Below, piece after piece: positions 34,789-43,186 of a stretch of DNA of 64,000 nucleotides (positions are counted from its first letter, which is position 1; the number at the start of each line of letters is the position of its first letter). Location: assembly GCF_018326425.1 (NCBI RefSeq), contig NZ_AP024601.1, positions 732,001 through 796,000 on the forward strand, read 5' to 3'. The stretch comes from Polycladomyces abyssicola (GTDB lineage: Bacteria; Bacillota; Bacilli; Thermoactinomycetales; JIR-001). The position numbers and the translations under genes were made by a program. Under the pieces are notes generated by a model. That model had not been told where the DNA came from, ran no database searches, and saw only the letters and a list, made by a program, of their open reading frames with translations.

Positions 34789-36288
34789 ATGCTGAAAGAG
34801 AAGATCGCGTTGTTGCAGGATGAATATCATTTGTTGATCAACGGGGAAAAAGTGCCGAGCAGTTCCGGGGAATGGTTTGAAACGTTCAACCCGGCCACGG
34901 GGGAAGTGATCGCGCGGGTGGCCAAAGCGTCCCGAGCCGATGTGGACAAAGCGGTGGAAGCGGCCCACCAAGCGCTGGAGAAGGGAAAATGGGCGAAATG
35001 GCCGGCCTCTCGACGCGGGCAGATCCTCAATCGGATTGCCCAGATTATGCGTGAACGCTTCAACGACTTGGTGGAACTGGAGGTACTCAACAGCGGGAAA
35101 GCCATCTCCGCCGCCCAGGGTCAAGTGCATCAGGCGATTGAGGATTTCGAGCTGTACGCGGGTGCAGTAACGACCATTTCCGGCAGTACCAAACCGGTAC
35201 CCAACGGTTTTTTCCACTACACAGTCAAGGAGCCGGTCGGGGTTTGCGCACAAATCGTGCCTTGGAACTACCCGTTGATGATGGCGGCCTGGAAAATCGC
35301 CCCGGCTTTGGCTGCAGGATGCACCATCGTATTGAAACCTGCCTCGCTCACCCCGCTGACCGCACTCGTATTGGCTGATATTTGTCACGAAGCGGGTGTT
35401 CCGGCCGGTGTGATCAACGTCATTACCGGCAGCGGTTCCGATGTGGGCGCTTACCTGATCGAACATCCCGGTGTGGACAAAGTGGCCTTTACTGGTGAAA
35501 CCACGACGGGCAAAGATATCATGGCTAGAGCTTCCGACACCCTGAAGCGGGTGACGTTGGAGCTGGGCGGAAAATCGGCCAATATCATTTTTCCGGATGC
35601 CGATTTGGATGCGGCGGTGAACGGCTCCGTTTTCGGCATTTACTACAATACCGGACAATCCTGCGAAGCGCGATCCCGTCTGCTGGTGCACGAATCGATC
35701 TATGATGCATTTTTGGAGAAGTTCGTAGAGAAAACGAAGAAACTGAAATTGGGTGATCCGTTCAGCAAGGAGACGCATGTCGGGGCCGTCATATCCCGGG
35801 AACAATGGAATGTGATCGACTCCTACGTCAAATTGGCGCAGGAAGAGGGAGCGCGCGTCATCTGCGGCGGAAAACGGCCGGAAGGAGCGGAATTTGAGAA
35901 AGGGTATTGGTACGAACCGACGGTCATTGTGGATGTAACCAACGACATGCGCGTGGCTCAGGAAGAAATCTTCGGACCGGTCGTCGTGGTCATCAAATTT
36001 AGCGACGAACAGGAAGCGGTCCGCCTGGCCAACGACACCATCTACGGACTGGCCGCTGCACTGTGGACCCAGGATTTCTCCCGCGCACACCGTGTGGCCG
36101 GACAACTGAAAGCGGGTGTTATCATGATCAACAATCCGTTCTCCACCTTCCCCGGATTGCCGTTCGGTGGTTACAAACAATCTGGATTCGGTCGGGAGCT
36201 TGCCATCGAGTCGATTGATCTGTATACGGAAACGAAGAGCGTCCTCTCCTATATCGGAACCAAACCGCTGAATCCCTTCGGCGTGTGA
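34789..36288 (+). CDS. aldehyde dehydrogenase of the paa cluster
   Basis: 499 aa NAD(P)-dependent ALDH. IVPWNYPLMMAAWKIAPALA, catalytic Glu in VTLELGGKSANI, catalytic Cys in NTGQSCEARSRLLV, and EEIFGPVVVVIKF. It could be a phenylacetaldehyde dehydrogenase feeding phenylacetate into PaaK, or could replace the ALDH half of PaaZ by oxidising the ring-opened semialdehyde; no paaZ is in the window. ATG34789 follows AGGGAGGAG. It overlaps nothing and is 12 bp from the thioesterase gene. Confidence 0.92.
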   Translation: MLKEKIALLQDEYHLLINGEKVPSSSGEWFETFNPATGEVIARVAKASRADVDKAVEAAHQALEKGKWAKWPASRRGQILNRIAQIMRERFNDLVELEVLNSGKAISAAQGQVHQAIEDFELYAGAVTTISGSTKPVPNGFFHYTVKEPVGVCAQIVPWNYPLMMAAWKIAPALAAGCTIVLKPASLTPLTALVLADICHEAGVPAGVINVITGSGSDVGAYLIEHPGVDKVAFTGETTTGKDIMARASDTLKRVTLELGGKSANIIFPDADLDAAVNGSVFGIYYNTGQSCEARSRLLVHESIYDAFLEKFVEKTKKLKLGDPFSKETHVGAVISREQWNVIDSYVKLAQEEGARVICGGKRPEGAEFEKGYWYEPTVIVDVTNDMRVAQEEIFGPVVVVIKFSDEQEAVRLANDTIYGLAAALWTQDFSRAHRVAGQLKAGVIMINNPFSTFPGLPFGGYKQSGFGRELAIESIDLYTETKSVLSYIGTKPLNPFGV

Positions 36289-36299
36289 GGTGTTTGCCG

Positions 36300-36692
36300 G
36301 TGAAACCGGGATTGCATCCGGGTCACCAGGAGACGATGACCGTCACGGTCACGGAGGAAATGGCGGCTTCCTTCGGCGGAGAGATGATTCATCCGACACT
36401 CTCCACCGTCACCATGGTGTACTACATGGAATGGATAGGTAGGAAAGTGATCTTGCCCTTCCTGGATGACCACGAAGAAGGAGTGGGGGCGGCGATTGAG
36501 GTTAAGCATCGCGCCCCCGCCCCGATCGGCAAAAAGGTCACATTTACCGCCGAAGCGATGGAAGTAAGGTTCAACAAAGTAGTGTGTCGCGTAACGGCAA
36601 AACACGATAAGGCATTGGTCGGGGAGGGAACGTTTATACAGGCGATTCTCCCGCGTCAACAAATCCGAGAGCGGCTCGAAGCAATGCGGTGA
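36300..36692 (+). CDS. hotdog thioesterase (FlK-like)
   Basis: 130 aa. VKPGLHPGHQETMTVTVTEE, MAASFGGEMIHPTLSTVTMV, EEGVGAAIEVKHRAPAPIGK and VEVRFNKVVCRVTAKHD match the fluoroacetyl-CoA thioesterase-like hotdog family. In this cluster it may hydrolyse dead-end CoA esters, the job of PaaI elsewhere. GTG36300 is chosen because GTGAGGTG lies 7 nt upstream. Last gene of the cluster, followed by a terminator. Confidence 0.85.
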   Translation: MKPGLHPGHQETMTVTVTEEMAASFGGEMIHPTLSTVTMVYYMEWIGRKVILPFLDDHEEGVGAAIEVKHRAPAPIGKKVTFTAEAMEVRFNKVVCRVTAKHDKALVGEGTFIQAILPRQQIRERLEAMR

Positions 36693-36702
36693 ATCAAATT
36701 CG

Positions 36703-36724
36703 CCCCGGTGGGTGACCATCGGGG
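36703..36724 (+). terminator. terminator of the paa cluster
   Basis: CCCCGGTGG GTGA CCATCGGGG stem (one G-T pair) followed by TTTTTG. Confidence 0.85.
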
Positions 36725-36846
36725 TTTTTGTTGTTACAACAAAAATCACAACTTGGTCCGCTGATGCGTGGTTTCAAGGGTGAGCAACATGCATATATTA
36801 CAGCAATGTTACAAACACATGCCAAACGAAAGGCAAGGGATGTGCC

Positions 36847-37671
36847 ATGCGCGGAAAATGGCTGGTGCTGTGGTTGAGTTTCGTGTTGCTGGCGGGGTGT
36901 TTTCAAGCGACCTCACCGAGCCAGCCAACGTCGACCAACGACGTTCAGTTGGGTCAGATATTGGTGATCGCGGAGAAAAACGGAACCGTCAAGTTTGATT
37001 TGAAGTTAAGGAACAAAGGAAAGAAGGATGTTCGGCTCACGTTTTCAGATGAACCCGTCTCTTTTGTCATTCTCCAAAAAGGAACCGAGATCGCTCATGT
37101 GGAAGTAGACAGTGTTCCAAAAGAGACGCGCGAAGTCATGCTGGCTCCGTCGGAACAGGTTCAATGGCGAGGTGTGTGGGATCTTCAAGCAAAAGGCAGA
37201 CATGTTCCGGCGGGAACTTATGAGGTGGAGGTGAAGTTGTTGCCGGAGAAGATAAACGGAGAAGCCCCGCGTTCGCATCAATTCCTGGCCAAGGGCACGT
37301 TTGAAGTACATGCGGCACCGACACTGGACAGGAAACCGGTGAAGCCGGGGCCCAAGCTTGAAAATGCCGCGTTTCGTCAATTGCGTGTCGTCGGAGGCGA
37401 AGGAACGTATCGCGTGACAGGGGAAGCGCGTGTGTTGGAAGGGGTTTTCAACTACGCAGTTACCGATGGCCACCGATATCTGAAAAGGGGACCTGTACAG
37501 GTGAAGGGCGGAGCACCCAGTTGGACACCGTTCACCCTGGAGATCTCGATTCCTCGCGATCAACTGCCATCCAACGGGACACTGGTCCTTGAACTGTACG
37601 AGGAAAGTCCCAAAGACGGCTCACGCATCCATCAAATCGAGATCATGCTGGGTGTATTCCGTCCGCAATGA
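36847..37671 (+). CDS. lipoprotein with BsuPI and Gmad2 domains
   Basis: 274 aa. Lipobox LLAGC at residues 16-20. Residues about 35-150 resemble the BsuPI intracellular proteinase-inhibitor fold (KFDLKLRNKGKKDVRLTFSD, VWDLQAKGRHVPAGTYEVEV). The C-terminal part (GEGTYRVTGEARVLEGVFNY then LVLELYEESPKDGSRIHQI) is a Gmad2 immunoglobulin-like domain. Expected on the outer face of the membrane; inhibitor or sporulation/germination-related roles are both possible. Single gene. Confidence 0.8.
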   Translation: MRGKWLVLWLSFVLLAGCFQATSPSQPTSTNDVQLGQILVIAEKNGTVKFDLKLRNKGKKDVRLTFSDEPVSFVILQKGTEIAHVEVDSVPKETREVMLAPSEQVQWRGVWDLQAKGRHVPAGTYEVEVKLLPEKINGEAPRSHQFLAKGTFEVHAAPTLDRKPVKPGPKLENAAFRQLRVVGGEGTYRVTGEARVLEGVFNYAVTDGHRYLKRGPVQVKGGAPSWTPFTLEISIPRDQLPSNGTLVLELYEESPKDGSRIHQIEIMLGVFRPQ

Positions 37672-37747
37672 GATCGCTCCAAATGACAGCCGCGGCTCAT
37701 CTCCGCGGCTGTTCCACATGTTTGAGAGAAAAGGAGGATCCCCGTTG

Positions 37748-38509
37748 ATGATACCCGTTTGTTTGCAAAGCATGCCCAATCAGATCCGCGTACGGGTTCT
37801 GCCGGATCCTGTCGAACTCCCGGCCACTTTGAGACGGGACATCTCAGTGCATTGGGAGCGGTTGAAACGGGAAGGAAAAACATTTAAAAACGGCACCATC
37901 TTTACCATCCGGGATTGGCACCATGAGCCCGACCGACTTGATGTCACCCTGATGCGCACCCGATATGACCATTATCTATATACCGTGCACCATCAAATGA
38001 CCAATCCTTGGGCCTGCCGCGTCATGTACGCTTGCGCCCTGACGGAGACGTCTGATGGTTATTGGGTGATCGGAGAAATGGCAGATCACACTTCATTCCC
38101 GAGGCGATTGCAGTTGGCGGGTGGCGGGATTGACGAATCGGATGTGAAAGAGGATCAGGTGGATTTTCTCCACAGTATGTTTCGGGAGGTAGAGGAAGAG
38201 CTGGGGATCGACCTGTCGCAGATGGCGGACGATGTCCAAGTCCAACCTTTGTATCTGAAAACAGGGGGAGAACGTCATTCCGCAACGCTCATCTATCGTT
38301 TGGGTCTGCCGATGACAGTAGAAGACATGCGACATCATTACGCCGCATTCCTGCATCGTCTGCAGAAAAAAGGAATAAAGCCGGAATTTGCTTCTCTCAT
38401 CTGGCTCAAAAAGGAGAAGTCGGAGATCACCCGTTTTTTGCATCACGATCGGCGTCTCCGCGTCGATTATCTCGCACCGTTGTTGACCAAGCTGGTTGAG
38501 AGCGAATAA
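37748..38509 (+). CDS. NUDIX-domain hydrolase
   Basis: 253 aa. The Nudix core REVEEELGI is preceded by GGGIDESDVKEDQVDFLHSM, in which the usual G-x5-E-x7 spacing is stretched by about five residues; the metal-binding EVEEE is kept. The flanking domains are like larger eukaryotic-type NUDIX proteins of unknown substrate. ATG37748 (or the TTG just before it) follows AAGGAGG; the longer frame upstream overlaps the lipoprotein gene and is not used. Followed by a bidirectional terminator. Confidence 0.75.
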   Translation: MIPVCLQSMPNQIRVRVLPDPVELPATLRRDISVHWERLKREGKTFKNGTIFTIRDWHHEPDRLDVTLMRTRYDHYLYTVHHQMTNPWACRVMYACALTETSDGYWVIGEMADHTSFPRRLQLAGGGIDESDVKEDQVDFLHSMFREVEEELGIDLSQMADDVQVQPLYLKTGGERHSATLIYRLGLPMTVEDMRHHYAAFLHRLQKKGIKPEFASLIWLKKEKSEITRFLHHDRRLRVDYLAPLLTKLVESE

Positions 38510-38518
38510 ACCATACAA

Positions 38519-38551
38519 AACCGCAGGCATACGGGATGAGTGCCTGCGGTT
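38519..38551. terminator. bidirectional terminator between NUDIX gene and corA
   Basis: AACCGCAGGCA / TGCCTGCGGTT perfect stem with T-rich flank (GATTTTT) on the plus side. It serves convergent genes. Confidence 0.8.
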
Positions 38552-38562
38552 GATTTTTGGAT

Positions 38563-39594
38563 TCACTCCAGCCACCCTTTCTTTTTGAACCAGATAAACA
38601 TGGAGACGCCGACGGTTGCCATCAATCCCAAAACTGCAAAGTAGCCGTAACGCCATTTCAGTTCGGGCATGTATTCAAAGTTCATCCCGTAGATCCCGGC
38701 GATGAATGTCAATGGCATAAAAATGACCGTGAACACTGTCAATGTCAGCATGATGGAGTTCATCCGGTCAGTCTTGATTGACATGTAATGATCGCGCATG
38801 TCGGACGTGAGCTCACGATTGGATTCGATCATCGCCGTCAATTTTAACAGATGGTCGTAGATATCGGTGAAATACAGCTTATAGCGCTTGCTTTCCTTGA
38901 GAAAATCCATATTGAGCATGCGATACAGCATTTCACTTGTTGGTACGATGGTTTTTCTGAGCGCGAGCATGTCACTGCGGATGCGGAATAAACGGCGCGT
39001 GATCACACGATGGGGTCGGTTGGTACCGTCGTCCAATTCGTTGATACGATCCTCCAGATTGTACATCGCGGGGAAATATTGGTCTACGATCCGATCCATT
39101 ACCAAGTACAGCACTTGCATCGGCCCCAATTGGATCGATTGGGCGTCGGCGGACACCGCCTCCCAGGCGGAATCAATTTCGTTCAGACGGGAAAAATGAA
39201 ACGAGACCACATACCGGTCACCGACAAACAGATCCAGCTCTTCGGTTTTCAAGGTGTCCGGATTCAGCGAATGCAGGACATAAAATTGATATCCTTCATA
39301 TAAGTCCAGTTTGGGGCGTTGTAGAAAGTGAAGGCAATCTTCGATAGCCAAGGGATGAAAATGAAAATGATTGTGTAACAGCGCGGCTTCGTCTTCGCTG
39401 GGTGCTTCAAAATCGACCCAATACCATGAAATGTCCGCACGATCCAGTTGTTCCAACGGCAAGTCCCGTTCCAGCGTGCCGTCTGCTTTGACAGCCAATG
39501 TGCGAATCAACCGTATGCCTCCCTTGCTCCCACTGTAGTGTTTCATGTCGGACAACAGTTTATTCGGCTTTTGATTGGTTGATCCTCTTTTCAT
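38563..39594 (-). CDS. corA: CorA-type magnesium/cobalt transporter
   Basis: 343 aa. A large N-terminal cytoplasmic funnel domain (ISWYWVDFEAPSEDEAALL, HPLAIEDCLH) is followed by the long stalk helix and two C-terminal TM helices. The signature YGMNFEYMPEL lies between them. It mediates Mg2+ (or Co2+/Ni2+) uptake as a pentamer. The start is uncertain: ATG39594 or an in-frame GTG at 39609, with AAGGGG just ahead of the GTG. Transcribed leftward into the shared terminator. Confidence 0.92.
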   Translation of the reverse strand: MKRGSTNQKPNKLLSDMKHYSGSKGGIRLIRTLAVKADGTLERDLPLEQLDRADISWYWVDFEAPSEDEAALLHNHFHFHPLAIEDCLHFLQRPKLDLYEGYQFYVLHSLNPDTLKTEELDLFVGDRYVVSFHFSRLNEIDSAWEAVSADAQSIQLGPMQVLYLVMDRIVDQYFPAMYNLEDRINELDDGTNRPHRVITRRLFRIRSDMLALRKTIVPTSEMLYRMLNMDFLKESKRYKLYFTDIYDHLLKLTAMIESNRELTSDMRDHYMSIKTDRMNSIMLTLTVFTVIFMPLTFIAGIYGMNFEYMPELKWRYGYFAVLGLMATVGVSMFIWFKKKGWLE

Positions 39595-39732
39595 TTCAAT
39601 GAAAATCACCCCTTAAATGTCGGAAAAATAAAACATCAAAAAGGCTGTTGACAGTTTGTCCGATCCGTTATAGAATTAAATTCGTCACGACGCAATGGAA
39701 AATGCGAGAGACAAACGAAATCAAAGCATCAT

Positions 39733-39818
39733 GCCGAAGTGGCGGAATTGGCAGACGCGCACGACTCAAAATCGTGTGGTCTCTGACCATGTGGGTTCGA
39801 CTCCCACCTTCGGCACCA
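39733..39818 (+). tRNA. tRNA-Leu (CAA)
   Basis: Acceptor arms GCCGAAG / CTTCGGC pair perfectly. Anticodon stem CACGA/TCGTG holds loop CTCAAAA (anticodon CAA). A long class II variable arm and T-arm GGGTTCGACTCCC follow. CCA is encoded (39816-39818). Confidence 0.95.
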
Positions 39819-40052
39819 AACGAAAACGCAGGCTCTAATGGGAAGCCTGCGTTTTTTCATGGTAAAAGTCATTTATTTATCACGTAGCTCTGGCAATCTT
39901 TTTTTTCAGGTGTCCCCTTTACGGGAAATCGCACGTTTGGTATATGAGAAAATATGGATCGGAAAAAAACAGGTTGACTTTTGCTTACGTTCCGCTTATA
40001 ATGTCTTTTGCCATGTTTCACTATCTTTTTCATGAGAATAATGAATCATTGT

Positions 40053-40129
40053 CGGGGCGTGGCTCAGCTTGGTAGAGCACCTGGTTTGGGACCAGGGGGT
40101 CGCAGGTTCAAATCCTGTCGCCCCGACCA
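40053..40129 (+). tRNA. tRNA-Pro (TGG), integration target
   Basis: CGGGGCG / CGCCCCG acceptor stem. Anticodon stem CCTGG/CCAGG holds loop TTTGGGA (anticodon TGG). T-arm CAGGTTCAAATCCTG; CCA encoded. Its 3' half from 40085 is duplicated at 51731, which marks it as the attB of the island. Confidence 0.95.
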
Positions 40130-40169
40130 GTACGGACGGGCTTTTCACAGCCCGTCTTTTTGATTTCTT
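40085..40169 (+). repeat. attL: 85-bp direct repeat, tRNA-Pro side
   Basis: Identical over all 85 bp to 51731-51815. Covers tRNA-Pro from the anticodon loop to CCA plus the following GACGGGCTTTTCACAGCCCG terminator hairpin. Two GCAAAC arm-type sites follow at 40179 and 40190. Confidence 0.9.
40134..40160 (+). terminator. tRNA-Pro terminator
   Basis: GACGGGCT / AGCCCGTC stem followed by TTTTTG, duplicated in the second att copy. Confidence 0.8.
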
Positions 40170-40197
40170 GGCAGGATTGCAAACGGATTGCAAACCT

Positions 40198-40845
40198 TTA
40201 TCTCGATAAAGTGTTCCGGTCCTTTTGAAGCACTTGGTCAATTGCTACTGCTGCTTCTCTTTGCATGGACGGAATCACATGGGAATATATATCCAGGGTG
40301 ATTCCGATCGATGAGTGCCCTAACCGTTCAGAAACGATTTTCGGGTGAATCCCTTGTTTCAGGAGCATCGTGGCGTGGGTGTGTCGGAGATCGTGGAAGC
40401 GGATCTTGGGAATCCCGGCTTTCCCTATGATTCGGTCGAATATATGATTGACTTTTCTAGGCTCCATCAAGTTCCCTACAGTATTTGTAAAAATGAACTC
40501 AATATCCCGTAGACCAAACTTGAGCATTTCCTCTGCCTGTCTTTTTTGATGCTGTCTTAGAACGTCCACTGTGGCTGGGGAAATATTGACCAATCGCCGA
40601 CTGTTATCGGTTTTGGGTTGCTCTTTGACAATGAGTCCATTGACAGTACGTTGTACCGTCCTTCTTACAACGAGTATCCCACGATCAAAATCCACGTCTC
40701 CCCATTTCAATCCCAACAACTCTCCACGGCGCAAGCCGGTGCTGATGGCCAGAAAAAATAATGCAAATAGACGGTCATCTTGAGCAGAGCTTAAAAACCT
40801 CGTCACACTTCTTCAAGGGGTAATACCAGCGAAGCTGTCACAGTA
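40198..40845 (-). pseudogene. int: tyrosine-recombinase integrase, 5' truncated and frameshifted
   Basis: The catalytic half is intact from GTG40806: ISTGLRRGELLGLKW (Arg), FHDLRHTHATMLLKQG (His-x-x-Arg), SERLGHSSIG (His) and DIYSHV (nucleophile Tyr). Just upstream the frame VTASLVLPLEEV runs into TGA and resumes one frame over as TRFLSS, consistent with an extra TG dinucleotide. The N-terminal arm-binding and core-binding domains are missing. It lies 28 bp from the duplicated tRNA end, the standard place for an integrase. The island probably can no longer move by itself. Confidence 0.85.
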
Positions 40846-40984
40846 GAGTCTCAAAAACGGTCTTTTTGAGACTGGAAAAGTCATCTGCTTAGCGCACTTT
40901 CTTGTGAAAATACTGGTAAGAAGTGAGTAAAGTTAAAGCGCGAAGTATCCGGGATTAGTTCCAAAGGATAGAAGTACAAAAATA

Positions 40985-41593
40985 TCAATCTTTCCGAAGT
41001 TCGATAATCCGGTATTTCCCACGAAATAGCGAGGGTTCATCCTTCACGACATAAACCGGCATCCCGTCGGCAATCCTTTCAAAGGAACGGTTCACATCAG
41101 TTCCAAGTCGTCGGGTGAGTATGTTTAGCGTTTGGCTGACCCAGGAAGGCGATGCTTCTGAATGCCGGAACTTATCAAAAATCAGGATGCGTCCACTTCC
41201 TTTTAACACCCTGATTCCTTCCATCAGCGCTTTACGTGGATCTTCGACGACACTTAGAATCAGGTTGAAAAAAACAGCATCAAAGGTTTCGTCAGGAAAC
41301 GCCAATGCTTCCGCGTTCATCTGTTGCAGGTGAATGACATGACGACTGGCTTTTTTTCGGGCTTGTTCCAACATTTCGGGAGAAAGATCAATCCCAGTTA
41401 CCCGCACACTCTCAGGAAGATAGGCAAAATCCAGCCCAGTTCCGACTCCCACCAGCAATACATTCTCCCCAGGTTGGAGGTGAGCCTGTTCCACCACTTT
41501 CCGGCGGGCCGATCTAAACCACCGATTCTGTAATACCCAATCATAGAATGGTGCCCACATTCGGTATATTTGCCGATTTTTCTCGTTGTTCAT
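40985..41593 (-). CDS. class I SAM-dependent methyltransferase (island copy 1)
   Basis: 202 aa. SAM motif I ENVLLVGVGTGLDF, acidic motif TGIDLSPEMLEQARKK, motif II region PDETFDAVFFNLILSVVEDP. Related to UbiE/PmtA-like methyltransferases with an N-terminal YRMWAPFYDWVLQNRWF helix, a form seen in phospholipid methylases. Substrate unknown. AAAGGGG precedes the ATG. One of three methyltransferases in the island; the one at 42275 is of similar size and layout. Confidence 0.85.
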   Translation of the reverse strand: MNNEKNRQIYRMWAPFYDWVLQNRWFRSARRKVVEQAHLQPGENVLLVGVGTGLDFAYLPESVRVTGIDLSPEMLEQARKKASRHVIHLQQMNAEALAFPDETFDAVFFNLILSVVEDPRKALMEGIRVLKGSGRILIFDKFRHSEASPSWVSQTLNILTRRLGTDVNRSFERIADGMPVYVVKDEPSLFRGKYRIIELRKD

Positions 41594-41683
41594 CCGTTGT
41601 TACCCCTTTTATCCAGTTTCGTCCCTTAGGATTTGGGCATTGGGGTGGGCGTGGGTCTGGCATACCCATCTTGATGCTTTTGA

Positions 41684-42079
41684 TCAATATAGCGGCGAAG
41701 GGACGTTTTCACTTGTTTTTTTCAAGGCAATCGCTTCTGAGGCAATATTTAAACAAGTGCCGCAGTTCATACCGTGCGAATCCAATACAATGGAGCCGTC
41801 AGATTTTGTTTCTTTGACAAAGCAGTTTAGATTGTTTTTATGTCCCACACTTTCCCCACACCCACAATAACACGGAATATATTGGAGCAAATCTCCGTTT
41901 TTTGCTGCTGATCGGTAGATCTTCAAGACATTCGCATCCTTTCCATTCAAAAAACGAGGAAGTTGATTGGGACTTGAAGTCATTTCGGTCACGTCGCCCA
42001 TTGGTCACGCGTCGGTCACCGGCAACCCAATAAGTACGCTGGTAAATATGAAGCCAAAGAGTATGTGGAATCTAATCAT
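41684..42079 (-). pseudogene. PCYCGC-motif protein interrupted by an in-frame TGA
   Basis: From ATG42001 an uninterrupted 105-aa frame holds PCYCGCG and GMNCGTCLNIASEA, the metal-binding Cys pattern of the PCYCGC family. Family members are normally exported. Upstream in the same frame from ATG42079 lies a good signal sequence, IRFHILFGFIFTSVLIGLPV then TDA, followed by TGA (42005-42007) and then the 105-aa body. The nonsense codon separates signal from domain, so the protein is either dead or cytoplasmic, unless this is a sequencing error. Function of the family is unknown; its cysteines suggest metal binding. Confidence 0.7.
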
Positions 42080-42274
42080 AGGGATATTACCATAGAACAA
42101 AGGGTGTTTGGAAGGAGTATGCCAAAAAGCTGGTTATAAGAAGAAATGAAAAGAGCCCCGCCCTGGGAGCTTTACCCTCGTTTCCCATTTCACGATTACA
42201 CACGAACGGCAGGGGGTCTTTGTATTTATCGCACCGATGTTGGCACATCAATCCGTCAACCTTAAAGGCGACAG

Positions 42275-42880
42275 TTATTTACCAGGCTTTTCCCAGATTA
42301 AATGAACCATGTCTGTCCAATAAGATTCTGTCTTTTCTATTACAATCTTTGATGATTGGATGATATGCATTATGTCCCGATTCTGATGGCATCCTACCAG
42401 ACGGTAGGCAAGAGGATCCAATGCTTTTTGAAGGGAAGCAAGAACAAAGTTGGAGCTAATACCGTGCTCCATCAACAATATGCGGCCGTCTTTTTTGCAC
42501 CACCGGTTAAATTGATTTAGTATTTGGATGGGATCTTGATATCCGCACAGAGACAAGGTGGAGACCACGGTATCGAATGAATCGGAAGCAAATGAAAGGT
42601 TTTCTATATCAGCTTGGATAAACTCAGCTTCGATTCCGTATTCCTGAGCGGCTTCCTTTGCTTTTTTTAACATTTCCGGGCTGAAATCCACAGCCGTTAT
42701 TTTCACATCAGGGCCATAGAAGGGAAAATTGGCTCCAGCCCCCACCGCCACCTCAAGCACTTTCCCCTTGGCTGAACGAATAAGCTTTTGCCTCCACTTT
42801 TTTTGTGCTTGTTTTTTTCGCTTTTTTTCGTACAAACGGGCCTGTTTCTCGAACTTTCTCACCAAATCCGATCGATTCAA
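42275..42880 (-). CDS. class I SAM-dependent methyltransferase (island copy 2)
   Basis: 201 aa from TTG42880, which has AAGGGGG about 10 nt upstream; the frame is open to ATG42955 without signals. Motif I VLEVAVGAGANFPFY, acidic motif VDFSPEMLKKAKEAA, DSFDTVVSTLSLCGY, and a C-terminal region HGISSNFVLASLQKALDPLA. Similar in layout to the copy at 40985 and to methyltransferases often found beside multicopper oxidase genes. The multicopper oxidase gene lies upstream on the same strand. Confidence 0.82.
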   Translation of the reverse strand: MNRSDLVRKFEKQARLYEKKRKKQAQKKWRQKLIRSAKGKVLEVAVGAGANFPFYGPDVKITAVDFSPEMLKKAKEAAQEYGIEAEFIQADIENLSFASDSFDTVVSTLSLCGYQDPIQILNQFNRWCKKDGRILLMEHGISSNFVLASLQKALDPLAYRLVGCHQNRDIMHIIQSSKIVIEKTESYWTDMVHLIWEKPGK

Positions 42881-43051
42881 TTTTTCATCCCCCTTGTCAA
42901 CTTTTGTGTGTGTATTTTCATCCATCATCAAAATGGTAGGAACGGCTTTTTCCATTTATTCTGGGAGCGGCTATATATACCTTTTTATCTCTATTGCTGT
43001 TTTCACTCCAACTGTTCAACATCTTCGCAAAAAAACTCAGGCTAGATCCTA

Positions 43052-43130
43052 GATGGTGGATTATACACTCCGTCGCATCCACACCCATAATAGTGTGTGC
43101 ATACGGCGGAGTGCATGAATAATCCACAAA
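43052..43130. repeat. long imperfect hairpin between methyltransferase and oxidase genes
   Basis: Outer arms GTGGATTATACACTCCGTCG and CGGCGGAGTG...ATAATCCAC pair, with an inner GCACAC/GTGTGG stem. It lies downstream of the oxidase stop and may be a processing or attenuation structure between the two leftward genes. Confidence 0.5.
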
Positions 43131-43186
43131 TGGTGATAAACCGGTGTGATGTGTTTATCAAATATAAATAACCTTGGCTGTAACCA

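Noticed and set aside
34648-36180. 510-aa minus-strand ORF opposite the aldehyde dehydrogenase gene
   Set aside because: Antisense shadow of a well-recognised gene. The composition is His/Arg/Gln-rich, and there is no ribosome binding site or family resemblance.
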